Origin: Sphingomonas sp. Y57
Lineage (GTDB): Bacteria > Pseudomonadota > Alphaproteobacteria > Sphingomonadales > Sphingomonadaceae
Assembly (NCBI RefSeq): GCF_001015195.1
Contig: NZ_LDES01000095.1
Span: forward strand, 1 to 64,000
Length of the DNA stretch: 64,000 bases
Direction of reading: 5' to 3'
Shown one piece after another: positions 36,571-44,768 of this stretch. The notes below the pieces were generated by a model that was given only the letters and a program-made list of their open reading frames with translations, did not search any database and was not told the DNA's origin. How positions within the stretch are numbered: position 1 is the stretch's first letter; every line of letters starts with the position of its first letter. A program made the translations under genes and the position numbers.

Positions 36571-37536
36571 TCAAAGGTCCATGGGGAAGCCAACGCCCTG
36601 TTGCCTGGCCTTGCGGTAGAAAGCATCGGCAACGAAGACATCGAAAAGGGCATCTCCGACGGCTTTGTAGACGGCGGTATCCCCCTTATGAAACCGTGGC
36701 TCACCGGATGACAGGCGACCCACCGGAACGATATTTTCCGGGAGTATCAGACCTTTTTGCAGCGGATTGACCAGGTCGCCAACCTCTTCGATCGCATGCT
36801 CGGAATCCACCAGGATCGTGGATGCCAGCGCATAGACGCCGTCCGGCAATTCCTGCATCTCGGGCTTGAACGAGCCGATGCTGACAAATGCTTTGCCCGC
36901 GAGCAACCTGCGATCGTCCGGCAGCACCGGCACCGCGGACGTCGTCGCCGTGATGATGACGTCGACACGTCCCAGGACGTCGTCGGCACACCAACATCTC
37001 ACGACGTGCAGATCGGGCACCACCTTGGCAAGCTGGGCCACGAACCGATCGTAGACAGAGTCGGACGGTTCCAGGACGAAGGCCGTTCGGATGGGGCGAA
37101 CCGCGGATGCATAGATGGCCTGCATCGTTCCCTGCACCCCGCAGCCAATGATCCCGATCCTGTCCGTATCGGGGGGCGCGATGTGCTTTATCCCGATGGC
37201 GCCGACCGCCCCGGTGCGTTGCTTCGTCAAGGAAGCGGCGTCAATGATGCACAGGGGCTGGCCGGTGACCTGGTCGAGAAGGATCATGATCCCAAGCGTT
37301 ACGGGCAGACCCGTCGCGGCGTTCGCGGGAACGACGGACACGACCTTGACCCCGGCGCCGACCGGCGTCAGCGCGGGCATCGCGAGCAGGGTGCGATCCG
37401 CTCCGCTCAAGCTCATGCGCATCGGCGACAGCACCTCGCCCTTTTGCTGGCAGGCAAGCGCTTCCTCGACCGCGGCGATCACCTCACCGACGGACAGAAG
37501 GCCATCCAGATGGTTTTCGTTGAGAAGAAGGGTCAT
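36571..37536 (-). CDS. ornithine cyclodeaminase family protein, second copy
   Basis: 321 aa from ATG 37536 (upstream frame has no family content). Features: LLSVGEVIAAVEEAL, DAASLTKQRTGAVGAIGIKH active-site region, and GIIGCGVQGTMQA nucleotide-binding motif. It lies 112 bases after the D-amino-acid dehydrogenase in the same direction. Together they would turn a D-imino acid such as D-proline into the cyclic imine and then the L-form; that pairing is inferred. It differs clearly in sequence from the 24.8 kb homologue, so substrates may differ. Confidence 0.83.
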   Translation of the reverse strand: MTLLLNENHLDGLLSVGEVIAAVEEALACQQKGEVLSPMRMSLSGADRTLLAMPALTPVGAGVKVVSVVPANAATGLPVTLGIMILLDQVTGQPLCIIDAASLTKQRTGAVGAIGIKHIAPPDTDRIGIIGCGVQGTMQAIYASAVRPIRTAFVLEPSDSVYDRFVAQLAKVVPDLHVVRCWCADDVLGRVDVIITATTSAVPVLPDDRRLLAGKAFVSIGSFKPEMQELPDGVYALASTILVDSEHAIEEVGDLVNPLQKGLILPENIVPVGRLSSGEPRFHKGDTAVYKAVGDALFDVFVADAFYRKARQQGVGFPMDL

Positions 37537-37648
37537 GACAGTTCCGGATGGTCTCGAAGGGGATAAGCTGGTCGTTCGCCGTGGCGCCGGAGCCGGCCCG
37601 CGCGGTAGCGCGCGGGAGAGCCAGGCGTTGATTGCGCGGCACGGTGCC

Positions 37649-38914
37649 TCACGGCCCCGACGCTCGGCCGGCAAATCGCCGCAGCGAGAATGGGTCGAGG
37701 GCGATGGGCGGCGGCACGTCCCTGACCAGCGCGTCGACGCACTCCGCCGTTATCGCCGCCTGGGTCAGGCCGAGATGTTGATGACCAAAGGCGTAGACCA
37801 CGCGCGGACTCGACGGTGCCCGTCCGATCGCGGGAAGGCTGTCCGGGAAGGACGGCCGCCCCCCTCGCCAAGGCTCGGCCCGTGCGTCGCACAGTCCGGG
37901 CAGGTAGCGGCGCGCCAGCTTGAAAAGCTGCCCCGATCGCTTCCAATTGGGTTCGGCATCGCGCCGGCCTAGTTCCACCGTGCCGGCCAGGCGAAGCCCG
38001 CCAGTCATGGGCGTGGCGAGAAATGCCTCGGTGTGAAAGGAGATCGGCCGCGACGGCATCTCACCGACGTGCGGCAGCGTCAGATGATAGCCGAACTCGA
38101 CGCCGAGCGGCACGCGCATGCCAAGCGGCCTCAACAGGTCGTCCGATCGCAACCCCGCCGCGATGACGATATGGGACGCCTCGATGATGCCGCCGTCCAG
38201 AATGACGCGAACGGTATCGCCGGCCGGCTCGATGCCCCTGACCTGCCGCCGCGCGACCTCCCCGCCCGCCTTGCGCAGTTCGCCTAACAGCTCGAGCACG
38301 AGCCCATAAGGGTCCGGTGTATGTGCGACATCGGGATGAAGCATCCCGCCCGCGACGCGATCGCGCAGGAGCGGCTCGATTTCCCCGACCTCGCCGGCGT
38401 CCAGCGGCTGCAGCGGAACGCCTTCGCTCGAAAGCCTTGCCGCCATGCCCCTGAGCGAGGACAGCCCGGCGGCATCGCGCACCACCTCGAGCATGCCGCG
38501 CTGGACGAGCCTCGTGCGCGCGACGCCGCCCAGCAACTCCAGCCAGGACGACAGAGCGCGGCCGTTTAGGGCCTTCAGCCCTTCGATGGTCCGCCGTTGT
38601 CGTGCCGGCATCCCGTTGATCAGGAAGCGCAGCAGCCAGGGCGCGATCGAGGGCAGATGGCCAAAGCGGATCGACAGGGGGCCGAGCGGATCGATCATCA
38701 TCCGCGGCGCGCCGAGGATATGGCGCGGGCTGGACAGCGGCAGGACGAAGGACGTCGCGATCACGCCGGCGTTTCCGAACGAGCATTCGCGGCCGGGTTC
38801 GTTGCGGTCGATGACGAGCGTGCGAAGACCCGAACGTTGCAGGCGAAGAGCGGCGGCGGCGCCGATCACGCCACCGCCGACGACGACCACGGGGGGTTGG
38901 GATGAATCATGCAT
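37649..38914 (-). CDS. D-amino-acid dehydrogenase (DadA-like FAD oxidoreductase)
   Basis: 421 aa, usual DadA length. The FAD-binding motif VVVVGGGVIGAAAA starts at residue 9; ECSFGNAGVI and a C-terminal VVYAFGHQHLGLTQA complete the DAO-family pattern. It oxidises D-amino acids to imino/oxo acids at the inner membrane face with electron transfer to quinones. Neighbouring members of the family act on D-hydroxyproline or D-proline, which would fit the adjacent reductase gene. It starts 23 bases after the CocE copy 2 stop. Confidence 0.85.
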   Translation of the reverse strand: MHDSSQPPVVVVGGGVIGAAAALRLQRSGLRTLVIDRNEPGRECSFGNAGVIATSFVLPLSSPRHILGAPRMMIDPLGPLSIRFGHLPSIAPWLLRFLINGMPARQRRTIEGLKALNGRALSSWLELLGGVARTRLVQRGMLEVVRDAAGLSSLRGMAARLSSEGVPLQPLDAGEVGEIEPLLRDRVAGGMLHPDVAHTPDPYGLVLELLGELRKAGGEVARRQVRGIEPAGDTVRVILDGGIIEASHIVIAAGLRSDDLLRPLGMRVPLGVEFGYHLTLPHVGEMPSRPISFHTEAFLATPMTGGLRLAGTVELGRRDAEPNWKRSGQLFKLARRYLPGLCDARAEPWRGGRPSFPDSLPAIGRAPSSPRVVYAFGHQHLGLTQAAITAECVDALVRDVPPPIALDPFSLRRFAGRASGP

Positions 38915-38937
38915 ATCGGCAGCCTCGAAGCGCGCGG

Positions 38938-40878
38938 TCAGGACATCATGTCGATGTTCGGTCGGGCGCTCGGCACAACCGGGACGAGCAGATGGGATGG
39001 ACGGGCGGCCTCGTGGTAGATGCTCTGGACCGCGGGGATCGGATCGCCTGGCTTGCCGCCCCGATTGGCGTTGCGGTCGAACTTCGGGAAATCCGCCGAG
39101 GAAATATCGAGCCGCAAGCGGTGACCGGCCTTGAAGCGATTGGCCGTAGGCCCAAGGTCGATCTCGAACCTATAGATGCGCCCTGGCTCGAGCGGTTCGG
39201 GCGCGCTGCCCGGGTTGCGATAGCGCGCACGCAGGGTCGCGCTTTGCAGCTGGATCGCGCGGCCATCGGGAAACACATCGCTCAAGCGCGCGGAAAAGTC
39301 GGTATCGATGGCGCTGGAACTCGCAAAGAGGATCAGCCGGAGCGATCCGACCACATCGATATCGTGCTCGAGCACCGCGGTGGTGAAAGTCAGCACGTCA
39401 TCGCGGCGCTGGACCGCGCTGACGTCGACGCTGCCGGGCGTGTAGACATAGGAGACGATAGCGCCGCCCATGGTCGGGGTCGGATCAAAGGGATCATAAG
39501 TGTAGCGGCTCGGCACCGCGGATGGCGACGGCGGTTGGTCGGCAAGCTCGCCGCCGGCACCGAGATAGAGCGAGGTCATGCGGGTCGCGGGCGGAGGCCA
39601 TGCCGGAGCGGCATGCCATTCGTTGGCGCCCATCAGATAATAGGTCACGACCGGCCAATCCGCCAAGCCGCCCGTCCGGATGGCGGCATACCAGCGCAAC
39701 AGCAGATCCCGCATGTTCGCCATGCGGTGGCCCCCGGCGACGTTCGCGCTGCGATAGACGAGATCGAGCTCGGGATGGTCCTCCCGTCCCTCGCGATAGC
39801 CCGGCATATTATGAGCACAGGGCGCGATCAGGAGCCGGCTTGCCGACCGGCATGGCTCGGGGGCTTCGCGGGTCAGCAGCTGCCAGGTCGCCAGCGTGTC
39901 GGCATTTCCCCAGTCGTACCAGCCGGTGATGATCAGCGCGGGGGCGTGAAGCGATCGGGCAAGTTCGGCGGTCCCTTTGCTCGGGAAGCGGAGCAGCCCG
40001 CTCGCCTCGCAGCTGAAGGCGGCGCCGAGGGCGCTCCCAAAGGTGATCGCATCTTCGCCGGTGACCAGCCTGACCAGAGCGGCGCGCTGCGCGGGGGCGC
40101 TCGCCCGATAGCGTTCCCAGAGCCAGCGTCCGCGCCCTTCGGGCGTAAGATGCTGAAGGTCGGGATATTCGCTGAGCAGCGCGTCGCGCGGCGGCAGGTG
40201 CAACGGCTCGTTGAAATAGCCGCCGGACAGCGTCTCCTCGACCATTTGGCGTTCCGCCGTCTCCAAGGGGATCGGCAGCTTGTCCGGGCCCTTCCCCACG
40301 GCGCGAGAGAACGCATTGACGAACATATGATAGCCCGGCGTCGAGGCGGGCGTGACGCCGAGGCCCGCGACCTCGGGGGCGATGGCCGACATGCGCGGAT
40401 GCATCGACATGCCCCATTGGGTGCTGCCGACATAGGAGCCGCCACAGGAGCCGAGGAAGCCATCATACCAGGGTTGCCGGGTCGCCCACTCGACGAAGTC
40501 GATACCGTCCTCGCCTTCGTACATATAGGTGTCCCAGCGTTCCGGCTCGCTGTCGCCGGTGCCGCGGACATCCTGTGCGATGAACACATAGCCGCGTTGC
40601 GCGAACGCGATCGCGGTCTGGCGAAGATGGCCGCGACCATAAGGCGTGCGGACCGCGATCGCGGGCGCCGGCACACCGGACGGCAGATACAGGTCCGTCG
40701 CAAGGCGGATCCCATCGCGCATGGCGACCATCGAGGTCTCCACGCGGATCGCCGCCGCGTCGTCCCCGCCGGATGGGCCGGCTTCGCTTTCCAGAAGCCG
40801 CTCCAGCTCCGGAGCAATGTCGACGAGCGGCACCGGCATCCCGTCCGCCATCGCGTTGATGGTCGCGTCGCGGGTCAT
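38938..40878 (-). CDS. CocE/NonD (S15-like) serine hydrolase, copy 2
   Basis: 646 aa; ATG overlaps the dipeptidase stop by four bases. Catalytic Ser in GSCGGSYVG, Asp in GWYDWGN, His in PCAHNMPGY, all intact. The C-terminal jelly-roll domain starts near TPGSVDVSAV. It is strongly similar to copy 1 at 27.3 kb along its whole length, and both follow an atypical M19 dipeptidase gene. Possible activities are X-Pro dipeptidyl peptidase, amidase or esterase; no signal peptide is visible. Confidence 0.9.
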   Translation of the reverse strand: MTRDATINAMADGMPVPLVDIAPELERLLESEAGPSGGDDAAAIRVETSMVAMRDGIRLATDLYLPSGVPAPAIAVRTPYGRGHLRQTAIAFAQRGYVFIAQDVRGTGDSEPERWDTYMYEGEDGIDFVEWATRQPWYDGFLGSCGGSYVGSTQWGMSMHPRMSAIAPEVAGLGVTPASTPGYHMFVNAFSRAVGKGPDKLPIPLETAERQMVEETLSGGYFNEPLHLPPRDALLSEYPDLQHLTPEGRGRWLWERYRASAPAQRAALVRLVTGEDAITFGSALGAAFSCEASGLLRFPSKGTAELARSLHAPALIITGWYDWGNADTLATWQLLTREAPEPCRSASRLLIAPCAHNMPGYREGREDHPELDLVYRSANVAGGHRMANMRDLLLRWYAAIRTGGLADWPVVTYYLMGANEWHAAPAWPPPATRMTSLYLGAGGELADQPPSPSAVPSRYTYDPFDPTPTMGGAIVSYVYTPGSVDVSAVQRRDDVLTFTTAVLEHDIDVVGSLRLILFASSSAIDTDFSARLSDVFPDGRAIQLQSATLRARYRNPGSAPEPLEPGRIYRFEIDLGPTANRFKAGHRLRLDISSADFPKFDRNANRGGKPGDPIPAVQSIYHEAARPSHLLVPVVPSARPNIDMMS

Positions 40879-41918
40879 GCGATCGCGCTGACGCGCGCTT
40901 CGGCCAGAGCGTATATCCGCCGGAAATTACCTCCCAATATACCCTTGACGGCGTCTGCCGAATAGCCATGCGCCAGCATGAGCTCGACCACCTCGGCCAG
41001 CTGCTCGGGCTGGACGCAACCACCTTCGTAGAGCTGGGTACCGCTCGGATCGGGCCAGGACGAGTCCTTGGCGGCACGGATCGCGGTCCACAGCTCCTGC
41101 ATGTTGGGAACATAGTCCGTTCCGAGCCCGATATGCTCCGGGCCCACCAGCGCAGCGATATGATCGATGTGGCGGAACAGGCTTGCGCTGCTCGCGTGTG
41201 GATCGCCGATGAAGGCGCCGATGCCGACAACCCCGATGACGCCCCCACCCGCGGCACAGGCGCGGATCTGGTCGTCATCGATATTGCGGATATGGGCGCA
41301 CACGGCCTGCGCGTTCGAATGCGAGAAGATTGTCGGGTGCTCGCTGATCTCGATCGCCTCGAGCGTCGAGCGCCGGCCGGTGTGGCTGAGATCGACGATC
41401 ATGCCGACGCGGTTCATCTCGCGGACAACTTCCCGGCCAAAGATGCTCAGCCCCGCATCGGCCGGCTCGGCACAGCCATCGGCGACGAAGTTCCGAACAT
41501 TATAGGCCAGCAGCATGTGCCGCACGCCGAGCGCATACAGAGCGGCAATTCGGGAGAGGTCGCTTTCCAGCTGGACGGTATCCTGGACATTCAGACCCAG
41601 CACGAGCTTACCTTCGGACCGGCCGCGATCGATGTCCGCGAGCGACGTGCCGACGATAAGCCAATCCGCCTCCGCTTCCGCCATCACCCTGAGGTCCTGA
41701 ACGAGCGCGCGCACGCCGTCGAACGTCGGCGGAAAATCCTCGGTCGTGGTGGAGATGAACGTGTAGCCAGCGGCCTTGAACCGCCGCAAAGTGCTGAGCT
41801 CCTGATAGCTGGGCAGCCAGGGCAAGGTCATGTCCCAGACATCGGATGACGCCAGGATGTCGGACACGGGCTGCGCCGTCGAGCGCTCGCTGCGATTGGA
41901 TTGCTCCGGCTTGTTCAT
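40875..41918 (-). CDS. M19 (membrane dipeptidase) family protein, atypical active site, copy 2
   Basis: 347 aa from ATG 41918 with GAGGGG upstream. It shares with copy 1 the loss of the HxD motif (VWDMTLPW) and the Glu-to-Gln change (GLNVQD), while the two later His motifs (LSHTG, FSHSN) and GGNFRR remain. This shared, specific change argues for a subfamily with its own chemistry instead of random decay. It is the first gene of a minus-strand operon with CocE copy 2, DadA-like and reductase genes, divergent from a TonB receptor. Confidence 0.88.
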   Translation of the reverse strand: MNKPEQSNRSERSTAQPVSDILASSDVWDMTLPWLPSYQELSTLRRFKAAGYTFISTTTEDFPPTFDGVRALVQDLRVMAEAEADWLIVGTSLADIDRGRSEGKLVLGLNVQDTVQLESDLSRIAALYALGVRHMLLAYNVRNFVADGCAEPADAGLSIFGREVVREMNRVGMIVDLSHTGRRSTLEAIEISEHPTIFSHSNAQAVCAHIRNIDDDQIRACAAGGGVIGVVGIGAFIGDPHASSASLFRHIDHIAALVGPEHIGLGTDYVPNMQELWTAIRAAKDSSWPDPSGTQLYEGGCVQPEQLAEVVELMLAHGYSADAVKGILGGNFRRIYALAEARVSAIA

Positions 41919-42124
41919 TGTCCCCTCATAGTATTTGCCCGGACGGCGGACCGCGGCCGCGCAACTGGCCAAACCACCGGTCGACCCGTCCAAAATGTCG
42001 CCCGCAACAAGCTGGGCCATTGTGCTTGAAGGACAGCTCTCACGCACCATGCCTCCTCCCCGCGCCCGACCTGGTCTGCGCGCGAAGGCCAGGTGCATTC
42101 CGACGATGACACAGCGTTGGGCCA

Positions 42125-42138
42125 GATTTTATCCAATT
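42125..42138 (+). promoter_or_regulatory. candidate GntR operator, site 1
   Basis: GATTTTATCCAATT, 13 of 14 bases identical to site 3. It lies about 200 bases upstream of the dipeptidase copy 2 start. The pattern GATT-six bases-AATC is typical of a GntR/FCD palindrome. Confidence 0.55.
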
Positions 42139-42408
42139 ACAAGAGAAAAGGCGTACAGGATTGCGAGCCGGCGTGCCCGGCCACTTCGCCACCGGCGAGG
42201 CCGCCCCACCAATGCTTTCCGCCACGCGATCCTATTGAGCGCCTGTGGCCGCCACTGCGGAAATCAGGGCAGAACGCAACAGTCTCTATGATATTCGCCT
42301 GGACGAGCCGAGTATTTGTCAACTCGCCTCGTCAAAATCCACCGCCAGACGTCCGGTTCGGCGTCAGGCATCTCGCGCGCCCAACAGCGCTCCAAAAATA
42401 GGACTCGC

Positions 42409-42422
42409 TTTTGGATAAAATC
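42409..42422 (-). promoter_or_regulatory. candidate GntR operator, site 2
   Basis: TTTTGGATAAAATC on the plus strand, 12 of 14 bases matching the inverse of site 3, about 70 bases before the TonB receptor ATG at 42491, a position suited to repression. Confidence 0.55.
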
Positions 42423-42490
42423 CACTTTACGCCTAGCTGGTAGCACGGGGTGACTGCAAGTGCAGCACCCGCACATAAGGGGACGGTACG

Positions 42491-44698
42491 ATGCGGAAAT
42501 TGCTCGAAATCGGTTGCATGACGTCGTCGATGCTCGCCTTGGCGATCGCGACTCCAGCCTTCGCCCAGGGCAGCTCGCCGTCCAGGCCGGCTGGTGCGCC
42601 CGCCGTCGAAGACAATTATAGCGAGATCGTCGTCACCGCGCAGAAGCGCGAAGAGCGACTGATCGATGTGCCGCAATCGGTGTCGATGCTCTCGTCCGAT
42701 GACCTGCTGAAACTCGGCGCGGTGCAGCTTCGCGATTTCGCCAATACGGTCCCGGGACTGTCCTTCGCGACCCAGGGCGCCGGGTACACCCAGATCACCC
42801 TGCGCGGCGTGACCGCCGGGACCGATATTGGCGCGACCGTTGGCGTCTATGTCGACGAGGTGCCCTATGGCTCGAGCAGTTCGCTCACCTTTGGCGGGCG
42901 GCTTCCGCTCGATGTCGGATTGTTCGATCTGGACAGGATCGAGGTTCTGCGGGGACCGCAGGGAACGTTGTACGGCGCCAGTTCGATGGGCGGGCTCATC
43001 AAATATGTCACGCCCCGGCCCGATGTCAGCCGCAGCGCAGCGTCCGTCCAGGCCGGCATCTCCTCCACGCGCCATGGCGGCACCAATTATCATGGAGCAG
43101 CGTCAGCGAATGTGCCCATTGCGGCCGAAACGGTGGCGCTGCGCGCAAGCGCCTTCTATTCCCGCGACGGCGGCTTCATCGACAACAGGACGCTCAACCA
43201 GAAGAATGTCGATCGATCCGACATCCGCGGCGGTCGCCTGGATCTGATGCTGAAGCCAACGGACGCGCTCAGTGTCCGTCTCACAGGCTTTATCCAGGAC
43301 ATTACGCGCGATGGCATCGCGCTGGCCGACGTCACCAATCCAGGCGGAGCGCCGGTGGACGGTCCGATGGATCAGCGCCGCCTGATCGCCGAGCCTTTCG
43401 AGCAGCGATTCCGGCTCGTCAGCGGCACCGTGAACTATGATTTGGGCGCGGCGACGCTCACCTCGATTTCGGCCTATCAGCGTGGCCGCAGCAGCTTCGT
43501 GTCCGACAGTTCCCAGTTCTTCGTGCCGTTTGATCCGCGATACAGCGCCGTCGGACTGCTGAGCGAGCAGACCACCAAGCGTTTCACCCAGGAGCTACGC
43601 CTTTCGAGCGAGGGCGGTCGACCGCTCGAATGGTCGGTGGGCGCCTTCTACAGCGATGAGGACACCGACCTTCGCCAGGCCTATTTCGCCCTGGATCCAG
43701 CGCGACAGCCGATCGCGACCGATTTCTACGACGCTTCGTCCCCGGTCACGGTCAAGGAACTCGCCGCCTTCGCCAATCTGACCTGGCATCTGACCGACAG
43801 GTTCGACGTGGCGGTGGGTGGACGCTACGCACGGAATAAGGGCACGTTCGAGACCACCGGCACCGGCATTTTCGTCGTGCCCAGGGCGCTGACCCGCTTC
43901 AAGGAGAATGTGGCGACCTATCTCGCCAATGCGCGCTACCGCTTCAGCGACAGGGCGACGGCCTATGCGCGCTACGCCACGGGTTATCGTCCGGGCGGAC
44001 CGAACTTCGTGCTGCGCGACCCCACCACGGGCAACCTGGCTGGTCCCGATACATTCGAGGCCGACAAGCTGCGCAGCTATGAGATCGGCTTCAAGGCGGA
44101 AACCGCGGACCGGCGTTTCGGTATCGACCTGGCCGGCTATTATATCGATTGGAGCAATATCCAGATCATCGCGGTGCTTGGCACTGGCGCCGCCCGCGCG
44201 GCCTTCCGCACCAACGCACCGGGCGGTGCCACGGTGCGCGGAGCGGAGCTGTCTCTTACCGCCCGTCCCAACCGGGATCTGACATTGGTGGGCAACCTCG
44301 CATACACCAAGGCGCGGGTCTCCGACGTGATCGCCAGCATCGGCGCAAGCGACGGTGAGCGTCTGCCCAATGTCCCGCGCTTCACGGCGGCCTTGACCGC
44401 CGACTATCGGATCATGCCCGACGGCATCAAGCCGACGATCGGCGCCACTGTCCGATATGTGTCGAGAAGGACGAGCGGCTTTGGCGCCACCGCCTATAGC
44501 GCTCCGAGCTATGCATCGGTCGACCTACGCTCGGGCGTATCGCTCGGGCAGGTGGATCTCCAGCTTTATGTCCATAACCTGTTCGACGGCCGGGGCCAGA
44601 CCTCGCCGGTGCTGAGCGATGCCGGTATCCCGGGCATCACCCAAGTCTCGCGTCTGCAACCCAGGACCATTGGCCTTCGCGCAACGGCCAAATTCTGA
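42491..44698 (+). CDS. TonB-dependent receptor without STN domain
   Basis: 735 aa. A signal peptide ends near TPAFAQ, followed by EIVVTAQKR, plug (LIDVPQSVSML, IEVLRGPQGTLYGASSMGG) and a barrel ending in RATAKF. It is a close paralogue of the STN receptor at 32.2 kb over plug and barrel, but lacks the signalling domain, which fits control by the GntR motif instead of a sigma factor. It leads a plus-strand unit with an S9 peptidase and a serine-hydrolase-like gene, so it probably imports their substrate. Confidence 0.93.
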   Translation: MRKLLEIGCMTSSMLALAIATPAFAQGSSPSRPAGAPAVEDNYSEIVVTAQKREERLIDVPQSVSMLSSDDLLKLGAVQLRDFANTVPGLSFATQGAGYTQITLRGVTAGTDIGATVGVYVDEVPYGSSSSLTFGGRLPLDVGLFDLDRIEVLRGPQGTLYGASSMGGLIKYVTPRPDVSRSAASVQAGISSTRHGGTNYHGAASANVPIAAETVALRASAFYSRDGGFIDNRTLNQKNVDRSDIRGGRLDLMLKPTDALSVRLTGFIQDITRDGIALADVTNPGGAPVDGPMDQRRLIAEPFEQRFRLVSGTVNYDLGAATLTSISAYQRGRSSFVSDSSQFFVPFDPRYSAVGLLSEQTTKRFTQELRLSSEGGRPLEWSVGAFYSDEDTDLRQAYFALDPARQPIATDFYDASSPVTVKELAAFANLTWHLTDRFDVAVGGRYARNKGTFETTGTGIFVVPRALTRFKENVATYLANARYRFSDRATAYARYATGYRPGGPNFVLRDPTTGNLAGPDTFEADKLRSYEIGFKAETADRRFGIDLAGYYIDWSNIQIIAVLGTGAARAAFRTNAPGGATVRGAELSLTARPNRDLTLVGNLAYTKARVSDVIASIGASDGERLPNVPRFTAALTADYRIMPDGIKPTIGATVRYVSRRTSGFGATAYSAPSYASVDLRSGVSLGQVDLQLYVHNLFDGRGQTSPVLSDAGIPGITQVSRLQPRTIGLRATAKF

Positions 44699-44721
44699 TC
44701 CAATGGTCGCAGGGCACGTAA

Positions 44722-44745
44722 CCGGAGCGGCTTGCGCCGCTCCGG
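44722..44745 (+). terminator. 10-bp GC-rich hairpin between receptor and peptidase genes
   Basis: CCGGAGCGGC, loop TTGC, GCCGCTCCGG: a perfect stem 23 bases after the receptor stop and 23 bases before the S9 gene. No T-run, so it may act as a partial terminator or RNA-stabilising element that sets receptor excess over enzyme. Confidence 0.6.
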
Positions 44746-44768
44746 CACCATAACAACGAGGGTGCGGG

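Larger units (their letters stand above)
41919..42490. promoter_or_regulatory. divergent regulatory region with two copies of the TTGGATAAAATC motif
   Basis: 572 bases without a supported gene between the dipeptidase operon (minus) and the TonB receptor (plus). It contains two copies of a 14-bp near-palindrome that also occurs next to the GntR gene, and it is more A/T-rich than its surroundings. It should hold promoters in both directions. Confidence 0.65.

Noticed and set aside
38902-40965. Plus-strand frame of 687 aa opposite CocE copy 2
   Set aside because: Mirror frame of a clear catalytic gene with intact triad; low-complexity composition and no start signal.
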